Positions 54,400 to 63,748 of a stretch of 64,000 bases of DNA are shown one piece after another. The notes under the pieces are model-generated. The model saw only the letters and a list, made by a program, of their open reading frames with translations, was not told where the DNA came from and made no database searches. Position 1 is the first letter of the stretch. Every line of letters begins with the position of its first letter. This DNA comes from Sphingobacterium thalpophilum (GTDB taxonomy: Bacteria; Bacteroidota; Bacteroidia; Sphingobacteriales; Sphingobacteriaceae). A program made the translations under genes and the position numbers. The stretch spans positions 124,001 to 188,000 of the forward strand of contig CAMBMM010000001.1 of NCBI GenBank assembly GCA_945868825.1, given 5' to 3'.

Positions 54400-55797
54400 T
54401 TATCGTTGATAGGTTGACGTAGTAATTACACCTGCTGGGCTAGTATAAACAAATGTGTATTTATTTGTTGTATTCCAATTGTAATCAATGTATCCAAAAT
54501 TGGCACCAACTTTATACGTTAATTTATAGGCGTTTACTCCTGTAGAAGCGTAATCAGTAATGGATGCACCAGCTAATGGGCTTGTGGCAGGGCGTAATGG
54601 CGATGAAAATGCTTGCGGTAAAATTTGATTTTCGGGTGCAGGGGTTAAAGGATCGGTAGTTACTTTGCCTTTCATTGCACCAACAACATAAGGATAATTT
54701 GTAGTGCCATGGTAATGATAAACACCGTTGTTAAAAATATGTCCATGACAAGTATCTAGTGATTGCATGGCAGAGCCATCGGGTTCAGTAGTGCCATAAA
54801 CTGCAAATCCATCCAATGCAAATGCAATTGGTTTTAATGCAGATGTTGCTGATAAATGTAAGGGTGCTGCATGGTAATGATAATCATCTGCCTTGCCACA
54901 ATGCCCTCCCCAATTATCTAATTCGCCAATTAAATACGAATCTTCGCCACGGTTATTTAAGGCATTAAAAATAGGAATACCGTTTACCGCAATGGCAACT
55001 GCCCCTTTCATAAAATTTGTTTTGGTACTTAGGGGTGTGGTGGCGTACACGGGTTGCAAAGGAATGCTCCAACTATTTGTGCCAGTATAAAATTGTGGAA
55101 TGGGTACTTGTTGTTGCCAATTTGTAATGCCCACCATCATATTGTGTGCTGGAATTCCGTTTGATGCTACATAAAAATAGGTATCATCCCATCTTGTAGC
55201 AACTGAAGGTTTGTAGGGTGTAAAGGCAGAATCAATAAACGTTGTAGTAGTTTTTGGAATAGTAGTTGTTGTGGTAATATTATCTGAACTTTTTTTGCAA
55301 GCATAAAGCGAAAAACTCATTAATAATATTGTGCAAGCAATGGTACTAAATTTTGTTTTTATGTAAATAGATTTTTTAAAAAGACTCACTCCTTTATCTA
55401 AAATAAAAATTGTAGAAAACAATAAAATGATCGTTAAAAATAGATAAAAATAATTCCAATCTTTCTTTTGCGATGCACTTCCATTTGTAGAGGAAAGAAA
55501 ACTTTCGTTTAATTGTTTAAACTTCTTTATATTAAAATTGGCTAATAGCTGATCTTGCAAGGTTAAATCTGCCACAGCAACTTTTACCATTTTTCCTTCT
55601 TCTTGTTCTAGCATCATAAAACCATCTTTTCCCATAGAAAAATTACCCCTTATTAATTCCCCAGTTTTTAACTGCCAAGTGTTTAATACAATTCCATCGC
55701 CTTGGTGGTAATGACCGCCTGGATGTGCAAAAGAAAAAATTGAAGAGAGTAATAAAAGACAAAGAAATGACAGTTTAACAAATTTACTTTGTAGCAT
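54400..55797 (-). CDS. Large YHYH-domain protein with internal lipobox-like segment
   Basis: 465 residues from ATG at 55797, which gives a good signal peptide (LSFLCLLLLSSIFSFA); the track's earlier ATG at 55842 overlaps the PEBP gene. The N-terminal 150 residues hold HPGGHYHQGDG, a small domain and a membrane helix (WNYFYLFLTIILLFSTIFILDK). Near residue 155-170 a second signal-like stretch TILLMSFSLYACKKSS resembles a lipobox in mid-protein, followed by a YHYH domain (DDYHYHAAPLH, GVYHYHGTTNYP). It looks like a fusion of a small membrane protein and a YHYH lipoprotein. Confidence 0.8.
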   Translation of the reverse strand: MLQSKFVKLSFLCLLLLSSIFSFAHPGGHYHQGDGIVLNTWQLKTGELIRGNFSMGKDGFMMLEQEEGKMVKVAVADLTLQDQLLANFNIKKFKQLNESFLSSTNGSASQKKDWNYFYLFLTIILLFSTIFILDKGVSLFKKSIYIKTKFSTIACTILLMSFSLYACKKSSDNITTTTTIPKTTTTFIDSAFTPYKPSVATRWDDTYFYVASNGIPAHNMMVGITNWQQQVPIPQFYTGTNSWSIPLQPVYATTPLSTKTNFMKGAVAIAVNGIPIFNALNNRGEDSYLIGELDNWGGHCGKADDYHYHAAPLHLSATSALKPIAFALDGFAVYGTTEPDGSAMQSLDTCHGHIFNNGVYHYHGTTNYPYVVGAMKGKVTTDPLTPAPENQILPQAFSSPLRPATSPLAGASITDYASTGVNAYKLTYKVGANFGYIDYNWNTTNKYTFVYTSPAGVITTSTYQR

Positions 55798-55822
55798 AAT
55801 ATTGAATTGTAGGTTAATAGAG

Positions 55823-56383
55823 TTATCGAGTATAGGTAACATTTACTTCGGAAGTTGCTAAAGTTTTATTTGCAATAGCGGCTAAAAAAAGATCTCTGGT
55901 AACTTGTGCTGCGGCTACCGTAAATACAGCTGGCGATGATAATGCATACACTGTAATGGTGTACAATTTTGCACCTGGCCCTTGTGAGCATGGTGGAGCA
56001 TAGCCGGCTATTGGTGTTACTTTATTTTGACCAAATATACCAACGCCGGAAACTGCATCGGGTATGCTAGTAGTGGTAACAGGAATGTTGTACAAAAGCA
56101 TATAAACATGGTTTGGCGGTGTAGGAGGAATGTGGTGCATTACAACTGCAAAACTTGTAGTACCTGCTGGAACATTAGCCCAACTTAGCTTTGGCGAAAT
56201 ACCCGTACTATCGCAAGTGTATAGTTTTGGAAACGTACCATTGTTGATAAACGCTGCACTACTTGCGTAAAATGCAGATGTTGTTGGAGTTATTGTAGTA
56301 TCCGCTGCACTATTTTTTTTACAAGAAAAGCATATGCAAGCTGTTAATATTAAAAGCGAAAAAATAAGATATTTGTTTTTCAT
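55823..56383 (-). CDS. PEBP-like (YbhB/YbcL) lipoprotein, altered ligand motif
   Basis: 186 residues, lipobox FSCKKN (Cys near 20). PEBP pattern is clear (YTCDSTGISPKLSWANVPAGTTSFAVVM ... YMLLYNIP ... GYAPPCSQGPGAKLYTITVYAL). The usual DPDxP ligand motif reads HHIPPTPP, and the GxHR part reads GAKLY, so the anion-binding site is changed. It is 25 bases upstream of the YHYH fusion gene and probably co-transcribed. PEBP and YHYH proteins are often neighbours or fused in other bacteria. Confidence 0.83.
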   Translation of the reverse strand: MKNKYLIFSLLILTACICFSCKKNSAADTTITPTTSAFYASSAAFINNGTFPKLYTCDSTGISPKLSWANVPAGTTSFAVVMHHIPPTPPNHVYMLLYNIPVTTTSIPDAVSGVGIFGQNKVTPIAGYAPPCSQGPGAKLYTITVYALSSPAVFTVAAAQVTRDLFLAAIANKTLATSEVNVTYTR

Positions 56384-56591
56384 GTTTTTTTAGTGGATTA
56401 TTCGTTTTATTTTTTTCTTTTGGGCATTCTTTTTTAAACTTACTGCTAACTTGTATACACTCTGAATTCAAATAGTAATTCAAGAGTACACCCTTCTAAT
56501 ATAGGCCTATTTGCCTATGAAATCAAAAAACAGTCATTTTTACTAAGATTCTCCACAAGCCCCAATATTTTTTCTGAAATTTACCCCAGTA

Positions 56592-58430
56592 ATGGGATAT
56601 AAAAGTTTAGCCGAGGCGGTAGCCGATTTAGAAAAACACGGACATTTAGTTCGGGTTACAGAAGAGGTAGATCCGCATCTCGAGATGGCGGCTATACATT
56701 TACGGGTATACGAAAAAGGTGGCCCTGCCTTGCTCTTCGAAAACATTAAAGGCTCTAAATTTCCGGCACTGTCTAATTTGTTCGGTACCCTAGAGCGCTC
56801 TAAATTTTTGTTTAGAGACAGTTTAGAACGCATCAAGCAACTGGTTACGCTAAAAAACAATCCACTCGAAGCACTTAAAGATCCTTTCACGTACCTGCCC
56901 GCAGCCACCACGGCTTTTTCGGCATTGCCACGCAAAGCATGGGGTAAAACACCCGTCGAGTTTGCGCAATGCAGCATCAGCGATATTCCGCAAATAGTAA
57001 ACTGGCCATTAGACGGCGGCCCCTTTGTAACCATGCCGCAGGTATACACCGAAGATCCCGACCAGCCCGGAATTATGCAGGCCAATTTGGGCATGTACCG
57101 CATTCAATTGGCAGGCAACGACTATATTTTGAACGAAGAAATTGGTTTGCATTACCAATTGCACCGCGGTATTGGCGTGCACCAAACCAAAGCAAACGCC
57201 CTGGGCAAGCCTCTAAAAGTGAGCATTTTTGTGGGTGGTCCGCCGGCACACCCTTTGGCGGCAGTAATGCCCCTACCCGAAGGCCTCTCCGAAATGACCT
57301 TCGCCGGAGCGCTCAACAAACGTCGCTTTCGCTATACCTACGATGATGAAGGCTTTTGCCTTTCTGCAGATGCCGACTTTGTAATTACCGGCACCGTGGA
57401 ACCCATGGAAAATAAACCCGAAGGTCCTTTTGGTGATCATTTGGGTTATTACAGTTTGCAACATCCTTTCCCTTTACTCAAAGTGCATCGGGTATATCAC
57501 CGTAAAAATCCCATTTGGTCGTTTACGGTAGTAGGTCGCCCGCCGCAAGAAGATACCAGCTTTGGCGAACTGATTCACGAACTTACCGGTGCCGCCATTC
57601 CGAAAGAAATCCCTGGTTTACATGCAGTAAATGCGGTAGACTTTGCTGGGGTACACCCGCTTTTATTTGCTTTAGGTAGCGAACGATACACACCTTATTT
57701 AAAAGAGCGCAAGCCACAAGAAATTCTCACCATTGCCAATCATGTTTTAGGTAAAAACCAACTCAGTTTAGCCAAATACCTGTTTATTGCCGCCAAAGAA
57801 GATGCACCAGAGTTGGATATCCACGATTTGGAAGCATTTTTACAACACGTGTTAGAGCGTATCGATTTAAGTAGAGATATTCATTTTTATACCAAAACCA
57901 CCATTGATACGCTCGATTATAGCGGTAGCGATTTAAATGCCGGATCTAAAGTAGTTTTTGCCGTAGCCGGCGATAAAAAGAGAACACTTTGCAGCGAATT
58001 GCCAGCCAATTTTAGTCTGCCTAAAGGTTTTGAAAACTATAAAATGGTAATGCCTGGCGTATTGGCAGTGCAAGCCCCAGCTTATACCGAGGCCACCCAA
58101 ACGGCAAAACACGTAGAAGTATTGAATGCGCATCTACAATCACAAGATTTAAGCAACTTGCCACTTATGGTATTGTGCAACGATGCCGATTTTACGGCCC
58201 AAACCGTAGCTAATTTTGTGTGGGTAACCTTTACTCGAAGCAACCCATCGCATGATATTCATGGCATAAATGCCTATTACGAAAACAAACATTGGTGTTG
58301 TGGTGGTCCTTTGATTATAGATGCTCGAATAAAATCGCATCATGCTCCTGTGCTAGAAAAAAATCCGGAGGTAGAAAAAACCATTGAGCGCTTTACCAAG
58401 CCGGGCGCTTCTTTACACGGAATTTTGTAG
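56592..58430 (+). CDS. UbiD-family prFMN-dependent decarboxylase
   Basis: 612 residues, about 120 longer than E. coli UbiD. N-terminal LAEAVADLEKHGHLVRVTEEVDPHLEMAAI and the active-site region EDTSFGELIHELTGAAIPKEIPGL and EGPFGDHLGYY are typical. The family removes a carboxyl group from aromatic or alpha,beta-unsaturated acids with prenylated FMN. Menaquinone synthesis is the likely job, with UbiA- and UbiE-type genes in this window; the prFMN maker (UbiX type) is not here. It is convergent with the kinase gene (3-base gap). Confidence 0.87.
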   Translation: MGYKSLAEAVADLEKHGHLVRVTEEVDPHLEMAAIHLRVYEKGGPALLFENIKGSKFPALSNLFGTLERSKFLFRDSLERIKQLVTLKNNPLEALKDPFTYLPAATTAFSALPRKAWGKTPVEFAQCSISDIPQIVNWPLDGGPFVTMPQVYTEDPDQPGIMQANLGMYRIQLAGNDYILNEEIGLHYQLHRGIGVHQTKANALGKPLKVSIFVGGPPAHPLAAVMPLPEGLSEMTFAGALNKRRFRYTYDDEGFCLSADADFVITGTVEPMENKPEGPFGDHLGYYSLQHPFPLLKVHRVYHRKNPIWSFTVVGRPPQEDTSFGELIHELTGAAIPKEIPGLHAVNAVDFAGVHPLLFALGSERYTPYLKERKPQEILTIANHVLGKNQLSLAKYLFIAAKEDAPELDIHDLEAFLQHVLERIDLSRDIHFYTKTTIDTLDYSGSDLNAGSKVVFAVAGDKKRTLCSELPANFSLPKGFENYKMVMPGVLAVQAPAYTEATQTAKHVEVLNAHLQSQDLSNLPLMVLCNDADFTAQTVANFVWVTFTRSNPSHDIHGINAYYENKHWCCGGPLIIDARIKSHHAPVLEKNPEVEKTIERFTKPGASLHGIL

Positions 58431-58433
58431 GTA

Positions 58434-59288
58434 TTAAGAAATAGGGAAATCTTGGTGGTATTGCACCAAATCGTCTATAGGCGAACGAATAATTTTGCCC
58501 ACCTTCATGCCGTATTTGCCAGCCACTTCACTCAACACATCTCTAAAATTATAAGCCACCGAACCCACGCAGTTTAAGGGGTAGTTTTTATAATTCGGAT
58601 AATGTGAAACTAGGTTGTTAAAGAAGGCAGTAAAAGCTTCGCCTACCACATCTCTGGTGTACTCTGCAAAATTATTATTATCGTAAATAAACTTGCTAAA
58701 GCTAGCGCAAAAGCGGTTTGGCAAGGGTTTGTTATATAAGTTATCAAAAATATCTGCGTGGCTTAAGCCATAGGTTTTAAAGAAAATTTTGCTCAACTTT
58801 TCGGGCATATAGCCTCTCATATAATCGCGAAGTAGGCGCTTACCAATGAAGGAACCACTGCCTTCATCGCCTAAAAAATAACCAAGCGAATCGATGTTTA
58901 AGGTAATGTTCTTTCCATCGTATAAACAGGTATTTGTACCGGTACCTAAAATAGCGGCAAAGCCTTCTTTATTGCCCAGCAAGGCACGGGCTGAAGCCAA
59001 TAAATCGTGACCAACGTACACTTTGGCGGCAGTAAATACAGTTTGCATGGCTTTTACCACAATGCCCACTTTTTCGTCGGTAGAGCAACCTGCACCATAA
59101 TAGTATACTTCGCTAATTTCAGCTCGTGCTAAATCGGTTGGCAGGTTGTTTTTAAGCGAATCTATGATGTATTCGGTGCTCGAAAAATAGGGGTTATACC
59201 CTTCGGTATTGAAATAAATTTTTTGTTGAGTATCGGTTAATAAGCACCAGCTTGTTTTGGTAGAACCTCCGTCGGCAATAATAATCAT
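58434..59288 (-). CDS. N-acetylglucosamine kinase-like protein (BadF/BadG family)
   Basis: 284 residues, ASKHA fold. The phosphate loop is MIIIADGGSTKTSWCLLTD at the N-terminus, followed by ILGTGTNTCLYDG and FLGDEGSGSFIGKRLL. These match the BadF/BadG/BcrA/BcrD ATPase family whose Bacteroidota members are N-acetylglucosamine kinases. It would recycle amino sugar from peptidoglycan or chitin in the cytoplasm. Exact substrate not shown by the sequence. Confidence 0.83.
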   Translation of the reverse strand: MIIIADGGSTKTSWCLLTDTQQKIYFNTEGYNPYFSSTEYIIDSLKNNLPTDLARAEISEVYYYGAGCSTDEKVGIVVKAMQTVFTAAKVYVGHDLLASARALLGNKEGFAAILGTGTNTCLYDGKNITLNIDSLGYFLGDEGSGSFIGKRLLRDYMRGYMPEKLSKIFFKTYGLSHADIFDNLYNKPLPNRFCASFSKFIYDNNNFAEYTRDVVGEAFTAFFNNLVSHYPNYKNYPLNCVGSVAYNFRDVLSEVAGKYGMKVGKIIRSPIDDLVQYHQDFPIS

Positions 59289-59393
59289 GGTACACTTTAG
59301 AATTGGTTGACGCTAAAATACATTAATTGGCATAATTATGAATTATATTTTTAAAATCTTCGGTATAAAAGGATAAATTAGATGCATTGAACG

Positions 59394-60428
59394 ATGAAAA
59401 TGAAAGTTGATTTAAGAAGCGATACCGTAACAAAACCCACAAAGGGGATGTTAGAAGCCATGTGGAGCGCCCAAGTTGGCGATGATGTATATGGCGAAGA
59501 CGAGACCGTAAACGCCCTTGAGCGCAAATTGGCTCATACTTTTGGCATGGAAGCTGGTTTGTTTTGCCCTTCGGGTACCATGACCAACCAGATTGCCATT
59601 AAGTGTTTTACCCAACCCTTAGATGAAGTAATTGCTGATGAAACTGCACATGTTTATCGCTATGAAGGTGGAGGCATTGCCTTTAACTCTGCAGCTTCGG
59701 TGCGATTATTAGAGGGAGATAGAGGGCGTTTAACGGCCGAGCAAATTGCCGAACAAATTAATCCTGAAAATATTCATTACCCACGTACCAGTTTAGTAGT
59801 GGTGGAAAATACGGTAAATAGAGGTGGAGGTAGCTGTTATACGCTTTCGCAATTAACCCCAATTGCCAACTTGTGTAAAGAGCGTAGCTTAAAATTACAT
59901 TTAGATGGAGCCCGCATTTTTAATGCACTTGTTGCCACTGGCGACGATCCGAAAGGCTATGGCAAACTCTTCGATGGTATATCTGTTTGCTTGTCAAAGG
60001 GACTGGGTGCACCGGTAGGTTCAGTTTTATTAGGCAGTGTAGAAACCATTAAGCAAGCCCGTAGAATTCGTAAAGTATTTGGTGGAGGCATGCGCCAAGC
60101 CGGTTATTTAGCCGCCGCGGGTATTTACGCCCTCGATCATCAGGTAAAGCGTTTATCAGAAGATCATCAGCATGCTCAAGTGTTGGGAGAGGCCTTGCTA
60201 AAACAGCCCTATGTAAAATCGGTGATGCCGGTAGATACCAATATTGTTATTTTTGAATTGCACGATGCTTATCCTGCGGAAGATTTAGTGCATCAATTAG
60301 GTTTAATGGGTATTTTATGTAACACATTTGGCAAACAACAGGTCCGTTTGGTAACCCATTTAGATGTAAACGCCGAACACCTTGCCTACGTGGTGAACAC
60401 TCTTAATGCGCTGAATCTGAGTAGGTAA
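59394..60428 (+). CDS. ltaE: Low-specificity L-threonine aldolase
   Basis: 344 residues, PLP fold-type I. The N-terminal VDLRSDTVTKPTKGML is characteristic; the PLP lysine is in SVCLSKGLGAPVGSVL (about 203), and LHLDGARIFNA gives the PLP-binding Asp. It splits threonine to glycine and acetaldehyde. Start may be ATG at 59394 or the third codon ATG; both fit. Confidence 0.92.
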   Translation: MKMKVDLRSDTVTKPTKGMLEAMWSAQVGDDVYGEDETVNALERKLAHTFGMEAGLFCPSGTMTNQIAIKCFTQPLDEVIADETAHVYRYEGGGIAFNSAASVRLLEGDRGRLTAEQIAEQINPENIHYPRTSLVVVENTVNRGGGSCYTLSQLTPIANLCKERSLKLHLDGARIFNALVATGDDPKGYGKLFDGISVCLSKGLGAPVGSVLLGSVETIKQARRIRKVFGGGMRQAGYLAAAGIYALDHQVKRLSEDHQHAQVLGEALLKQPYVKSVMPVDTNIVIFELHDAYPAEDLVHQLGLMGILCNTFGKQQVRLVTHLDVNAEHLAYVVNTLNALNLSR

Positions 60429-60485
60429 TTTGGTATTCTTAAAACCTTTTTCGTACATTTATTTGTCTAAACACACATAGCGTAT

Positions 60486-62105
60486 ATGGACCAACCATCT
60501 GCTAAATCTTCTACATCATTCAGAACCGCTTCTGGGCTAAACCCCTATAACGGAGTTTTTGGTAAAGATGCGCTCATCCATTTATTAAAACGCAGTGGTT
60601 TTGGCGCAAAGCCATCGGATATACAGGCCCTTTCTGGTTTAAGTTTAGCGCAGGTTATTGCTAAAATTCTAACCCTGCCTAGTTCGGCCCCAACGCCTCC
60701 TGTAAATGTATATAACGATGCCAATTATACCGACCCGGATGTTCCCTATGGCCAAACCTGGATAAATGCACCATATACCGATGGAACAGCCAATTATTGG
60801 CGTGAAGTTAGCTTTAAAGCCTGGTGGACTGGCCTGATGATACAAGAGGAGCAGAGTTGTATAGAAAAAATGGTCCTATTCTGGCACAATCATTTTTCTA
60901 CCCAATTGGTAGAAATCGGATACGCCAGGTATGCCTACTTAAATAATACATTAATTCGCAACAGAGCTTTAGGTAATTTTAAAACCTTAGTTAAAGAAAT
61001 AACGCTCGATGCGGCCATGCTGAATTATTTAAATGGGCAATACAATACCAAAACAGCACCCGACGAAAATTATGCCAGAGAATTACAAGAGCTTTTCACA
61101 CTTGGTAAAGGCCCAAATTCTCAATATACCGAAGATGATGTAAAAGCGGCAGCTAGGGTGCTAACCGGTTATCGTATTAATGGACAAGCGCAAGGATTTT
61201 TCGACTCCACCCGCCACGATACAGCAAATAAACAATTTTCTTCCTTTTATGGTAATACCGTTATAGGTGGTAAATCTGGTGCTGCCGGTGCTACCGAATT
61301 GGATGAATTACTCAACATGATTTTTGCAAGCGATGAGGTTGCATTGTATATCTGCCGTCGTATTTATCGCTATTTTGTGTATTACGAAATAGATGCGGCC
61401 ACCGAGAATAATGTGATTGCGCCCCTTGCAGCCATTTTTCGTCAGAATAACTATGAAATAAAACCTGTTTTAGCCGCACTTTTTGCTAGCGAACACTTTT
61501 TCGATCCTTTGAATAGGGGATGTGTGATAAAAAGTCCTGTTGAATTAACGGTAGGCTTGTGTCGCGAATTTGAAGTAGGCTTTCCGAATATAAATACTAA
61601 CGCCAAAAATGCATACTACATGTGGGGTTATGTTCAGTCGGTTGCTAGTAATTTACAGCAAAATATTGGCGATCCGCCCAATGTAGCAGGTTGGCCTGCT
61701 TATTATCAGGCGCCACAGTTTTATGAAATTTGGATTAATGCAGATACTCTACCCAAGCGTAATCAATTTACAGATAGGCTTGTAGGCTCTGGTTATACCC
61801 GAAATGGGAGTACCATTTTAATTGATCCTATTGCATTTGCCGATGGTTTATCCAATCCTGCAGACCCCAATGTGTTAATTAACGATTCCTTGGCTATGTT
61901 GTACAGTATTCCTGTTTCACAAGCGTTGAAAGACTTTTTAAAGACCATTCTACTTTCTGGCCAATCAACCGATATTTATTGGACTAGTGCTTGGACAGAT
62001 TATAAAAATAACCCGAGTAATGCATCTTTCTATAAAATAGTGCTCACCAGGTTGCTTGCTTTTTATAAGTATTTAATGAATTTAGCCGAGTATCAGTTAA
62101 CCTAG
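60486..62105 (+). CDS. DUF1800-family protein
   Basis: 539 residues of the DUF1800 type: LIHLLKRSGFGAKPSDIQAL near the start, MVLFWHNHFSTQ, NYARELQELFTLGKG (about 199-213), ARVLTGYRI and GDPPNVAGWPAYY. These proteins occur in pairs with DUF1501 and are thought to act together outside the cytoplasm. No clear signal peptide at the given start, which is unusual, so the protein may be cytoplasmic or the start may be different. The DUF1501 ATG follows after 2 bases. Confidence 0.86.
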   Translation: MDQPSAKSSTSFRTASGLNPYNGVFGKDALIHLLKRSGFGAKPSDIQALSGLSLAQVIAKILTLPSSAPTPPVNVYNDANYTDPDVPYGQTWINAPYTDGTANYWREVSFKAWWTGLMIQEEQSCIEKMVLFWHNHFSTQLVEIGYARYAYLNNTLIRNRALGNFKTLVKEITLDAAMLNYLNGQYNTKTAPDENYARELQELFTLGKGPNSQYTEDDVKAAARVLTGYRINGQAQGFFDSTRHDTANKQFSSFYGNTVIGGKSGAAGATELDELLNMIFASDEVALYICRRIYRYFVYYEIDAATENNVIAPLAAIFRQNNYEIKPVLAALFASEHFFDPLNRGCVIKSPVELTVGLCREFEVGFPNINTNAKNAYYMWGYVQSVASNLQQNIGDPPNVAGWPAYYQAPQFYEIWINADTLPKRNQFTDRLVGSGYTRNGSTILIDPIAFADGLSNPADPNVLINDSLAMLYSIPVSQALKDFLKTILLSGQSTDIYWTSAWTDYKNNPSNASFYKIVLTRLLAFYKYLMNLAEYQLT

Positions 62106-62107
62106 CT

Positions 62108-63697
62108 ATGAAAAGAAGAGCGTTTATAAGAACAGCTGTACCAGCTGCCGTTATTCCTTCATTAATTGGGGGCTTTACTTTCGAGGCAATTGGAGCTACA
62201 TCGTGGCTCTCGGCTCTAACTGCGGCCAATACCGAGACCGATCATGTATTGGTGCTTATTCAGCTAAATGGTGGTAATGATGGTTTAAATACCGTTATCC
62301 CGATTGATCAATATAGCAATTTATCCTCGGCTAGGTCTAATATCATACTCCCAGAAAATAAAATTTTGCCTTTAGCAGGATTTGCTACCACGGGCTTACA
62401 CCCAGCTATGACGGGTCTAAAAACCCTATTCGATGAGGGGAAATTGGCCGTTTTACAATCTGTGGGCTATCCATCGCCCAACTATTCGCATTTTAGAGCA
62501 ACAGATATATGGCTTACCGCATCAGATAGTAACCAAGTATTATCATCTGGCTGGGCAGGCCGTTATTTAAACGAAGAATATCCGAATTTTCCAGTAGGTT
62601 ATCCGAATGCAACCATGCCTGATCCTTTAGCTATTCAAATTGGATCGGTAGTTTCTCCTGGTTTACAAGGTCCGGGTGCCAATATGGGTATGGCCATTTC
62701 AGATCCGAATAATTTTTACAACTTGATTAATGGCGTGCAAGATGCAGCGCCAAATACGCCTGCAGGGAAAGAGCTAACCTACATCAGACAGGTAACACAG
62801 CAAACGCAACAATTTGCTACGGTAATTAAAGCTGCGGCTGCAAAAGTAACTCAGCAAGTGCCCTATCCCACTTCTAATTATTTAGCCGATCAACTTAAAA
62901 TTGTATCACGTTTAATAGCAGGTGGCTTAAAAACCCGTATTTATATGGTAAGTATCGGTGGTTTTGACACCCATGCAGGCCAAGTAGATGCTACGCAAAA
63001 AGAATTGGGCTTTCATGCTAGTTTATTGCAAAAAGTATCCAATGCGATTAAGGCTTTCCAAGATGATTTAACGTATTTAAAAGTTTCAAATCGTGTTGTT
63101 GGTATGACTTTTTCTGAGTTTGGCCGACGTGTTAAATCGAATTCTAGTGGTGGTACCGACCATGGTGCGGCTGCACCTTTATTTGTGTTTGGCGATCCGG
63201 TTAAAGGCGGTGTGCTAGGTACCAATCCGGTAATTGGAACTACGGTAAATGAATACGATAATTTACCTATGCAACACGATTTCCGCTCGGTATATGCAAG
63301 CTTACTCCAAAAGTGGTTTTGTGTGCCAACAAGCACCCTTAACAATGTAATGTTGAAAAATTTTCAATCCTTAGATCTTATCAAGCCAAGCTATACCTGC
63401 TCAACTGGGGGTGTTATAACCAACCCGAACCTAAATGCAGGGAAAAAACTAATTTCAAATTATCCCAACCCATTTACAGGTAGTACTACCATCGAAATTA
63501 TTACCACTGCAGGATTTACTTTGGTGCAAGTGTTTAATGTACAAGGCCAGTTAATAAAAGTGTTGCACGATGGGGTTATGACAGCCGGTACGCACCAATT
63601 AACTTTTGAAGATGAAGGTTGGGGTCCTGGAATTTATTATGCCCGTTTGCAGAATGGAAGTATCCAGCAAATGCGTACCCTTGTTATAGCTCGATAG
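62108..63697 (+). CDS. DUF1501-family protein with Tat-like leader and T9SS tail
   Basis: 529 residues. Start KRRAFIRTAVPAAVIPSLIGG is a twin-arginine-type leader. Domain features are LIQLNGGNDGLNTVIP, PNYSHFRATDIW, GGFDTHAGQ and FSEFGRRVKSNSSGGTDHGAAAPLFVFG, a sulfatase-related metal-binding fold. The last 80 residues are a T9SS type A sorting domain (NYPNPFTGSTTIEI ... GIYYARLQNGSIQQMRTLVIAR). It should be exported and surface-delivered; function unknown. Paired with DUF1800. Confidence 0.88.
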   Translation: MKRRAFIRTAVPAAVIPSLIGGFTFEAIGATSWLSALTAANTETDHVLVLIQLNGGNDGLNTVIPIDQYSNLSSARSNIILPENKILPLAGFATTGLHPAMTGLKTLFDEGKLAVLQSVGYPSPNYSHFRATDIWLTASDSNQVLSSGWAGRYLNEEYPNFPVGYPNATMPDPLAIQIGSVVSPGLQGPGANMGMAISDPNNFYNLINGVQDAAPNTPAGKELTYIRQVTQQTQQFATVIKAAAAKVTQQVPYPTSNYLADQLKIVSRLIAGGLKTRIYMVSIGGFDTHAGQVDATQKELGFHASLLQKVSNAIKAFQDDLTYLKVSNRVVGMTFSEFGRRVKSNSSGGTDHGAAAPLFVFGDPVKGGVLGTNPVIGTTVNEYDNLPMQHDFRSVYASLLQKWFCVPTSTLNNVMLKNFQSLDLIKPSYTCSTGGVITNPNLNAGKKLISNYPNPFTGSTTIEIITTAGFTLVQVFNVQGQLIKVLHDGVMTAGTHQLTFEDEGWGPGIYYARLQNGSIQQMRTLVIAR

Positions 63698-63735
63698 TTT
63701 TTATTTTAGATAAAGCTTTTTTAGCTTCATTCTCC

Positions 63736-63743
63736 TACATTTG
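63736..63743 (+). promoter_or_regulatory. Candidate -7 element for the biotin carboxylase gene
   Basis: TACATTTG fits TAnnTTTG and ends 5 bases before the ATG at 63749. No -33 TTTG at the usual place. If real, the transcript would be nearly leaderless, as for engB and ubiE. Confidence 0.35.
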
Positions 63744-63748
63744 TTTGA

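Noticed and set aside
56543-57103. 186-residue minus-strand ORF in ubiD
   Set aside because: Shadow of the UbiD-family gene in another frame, with no homology-like motifs.
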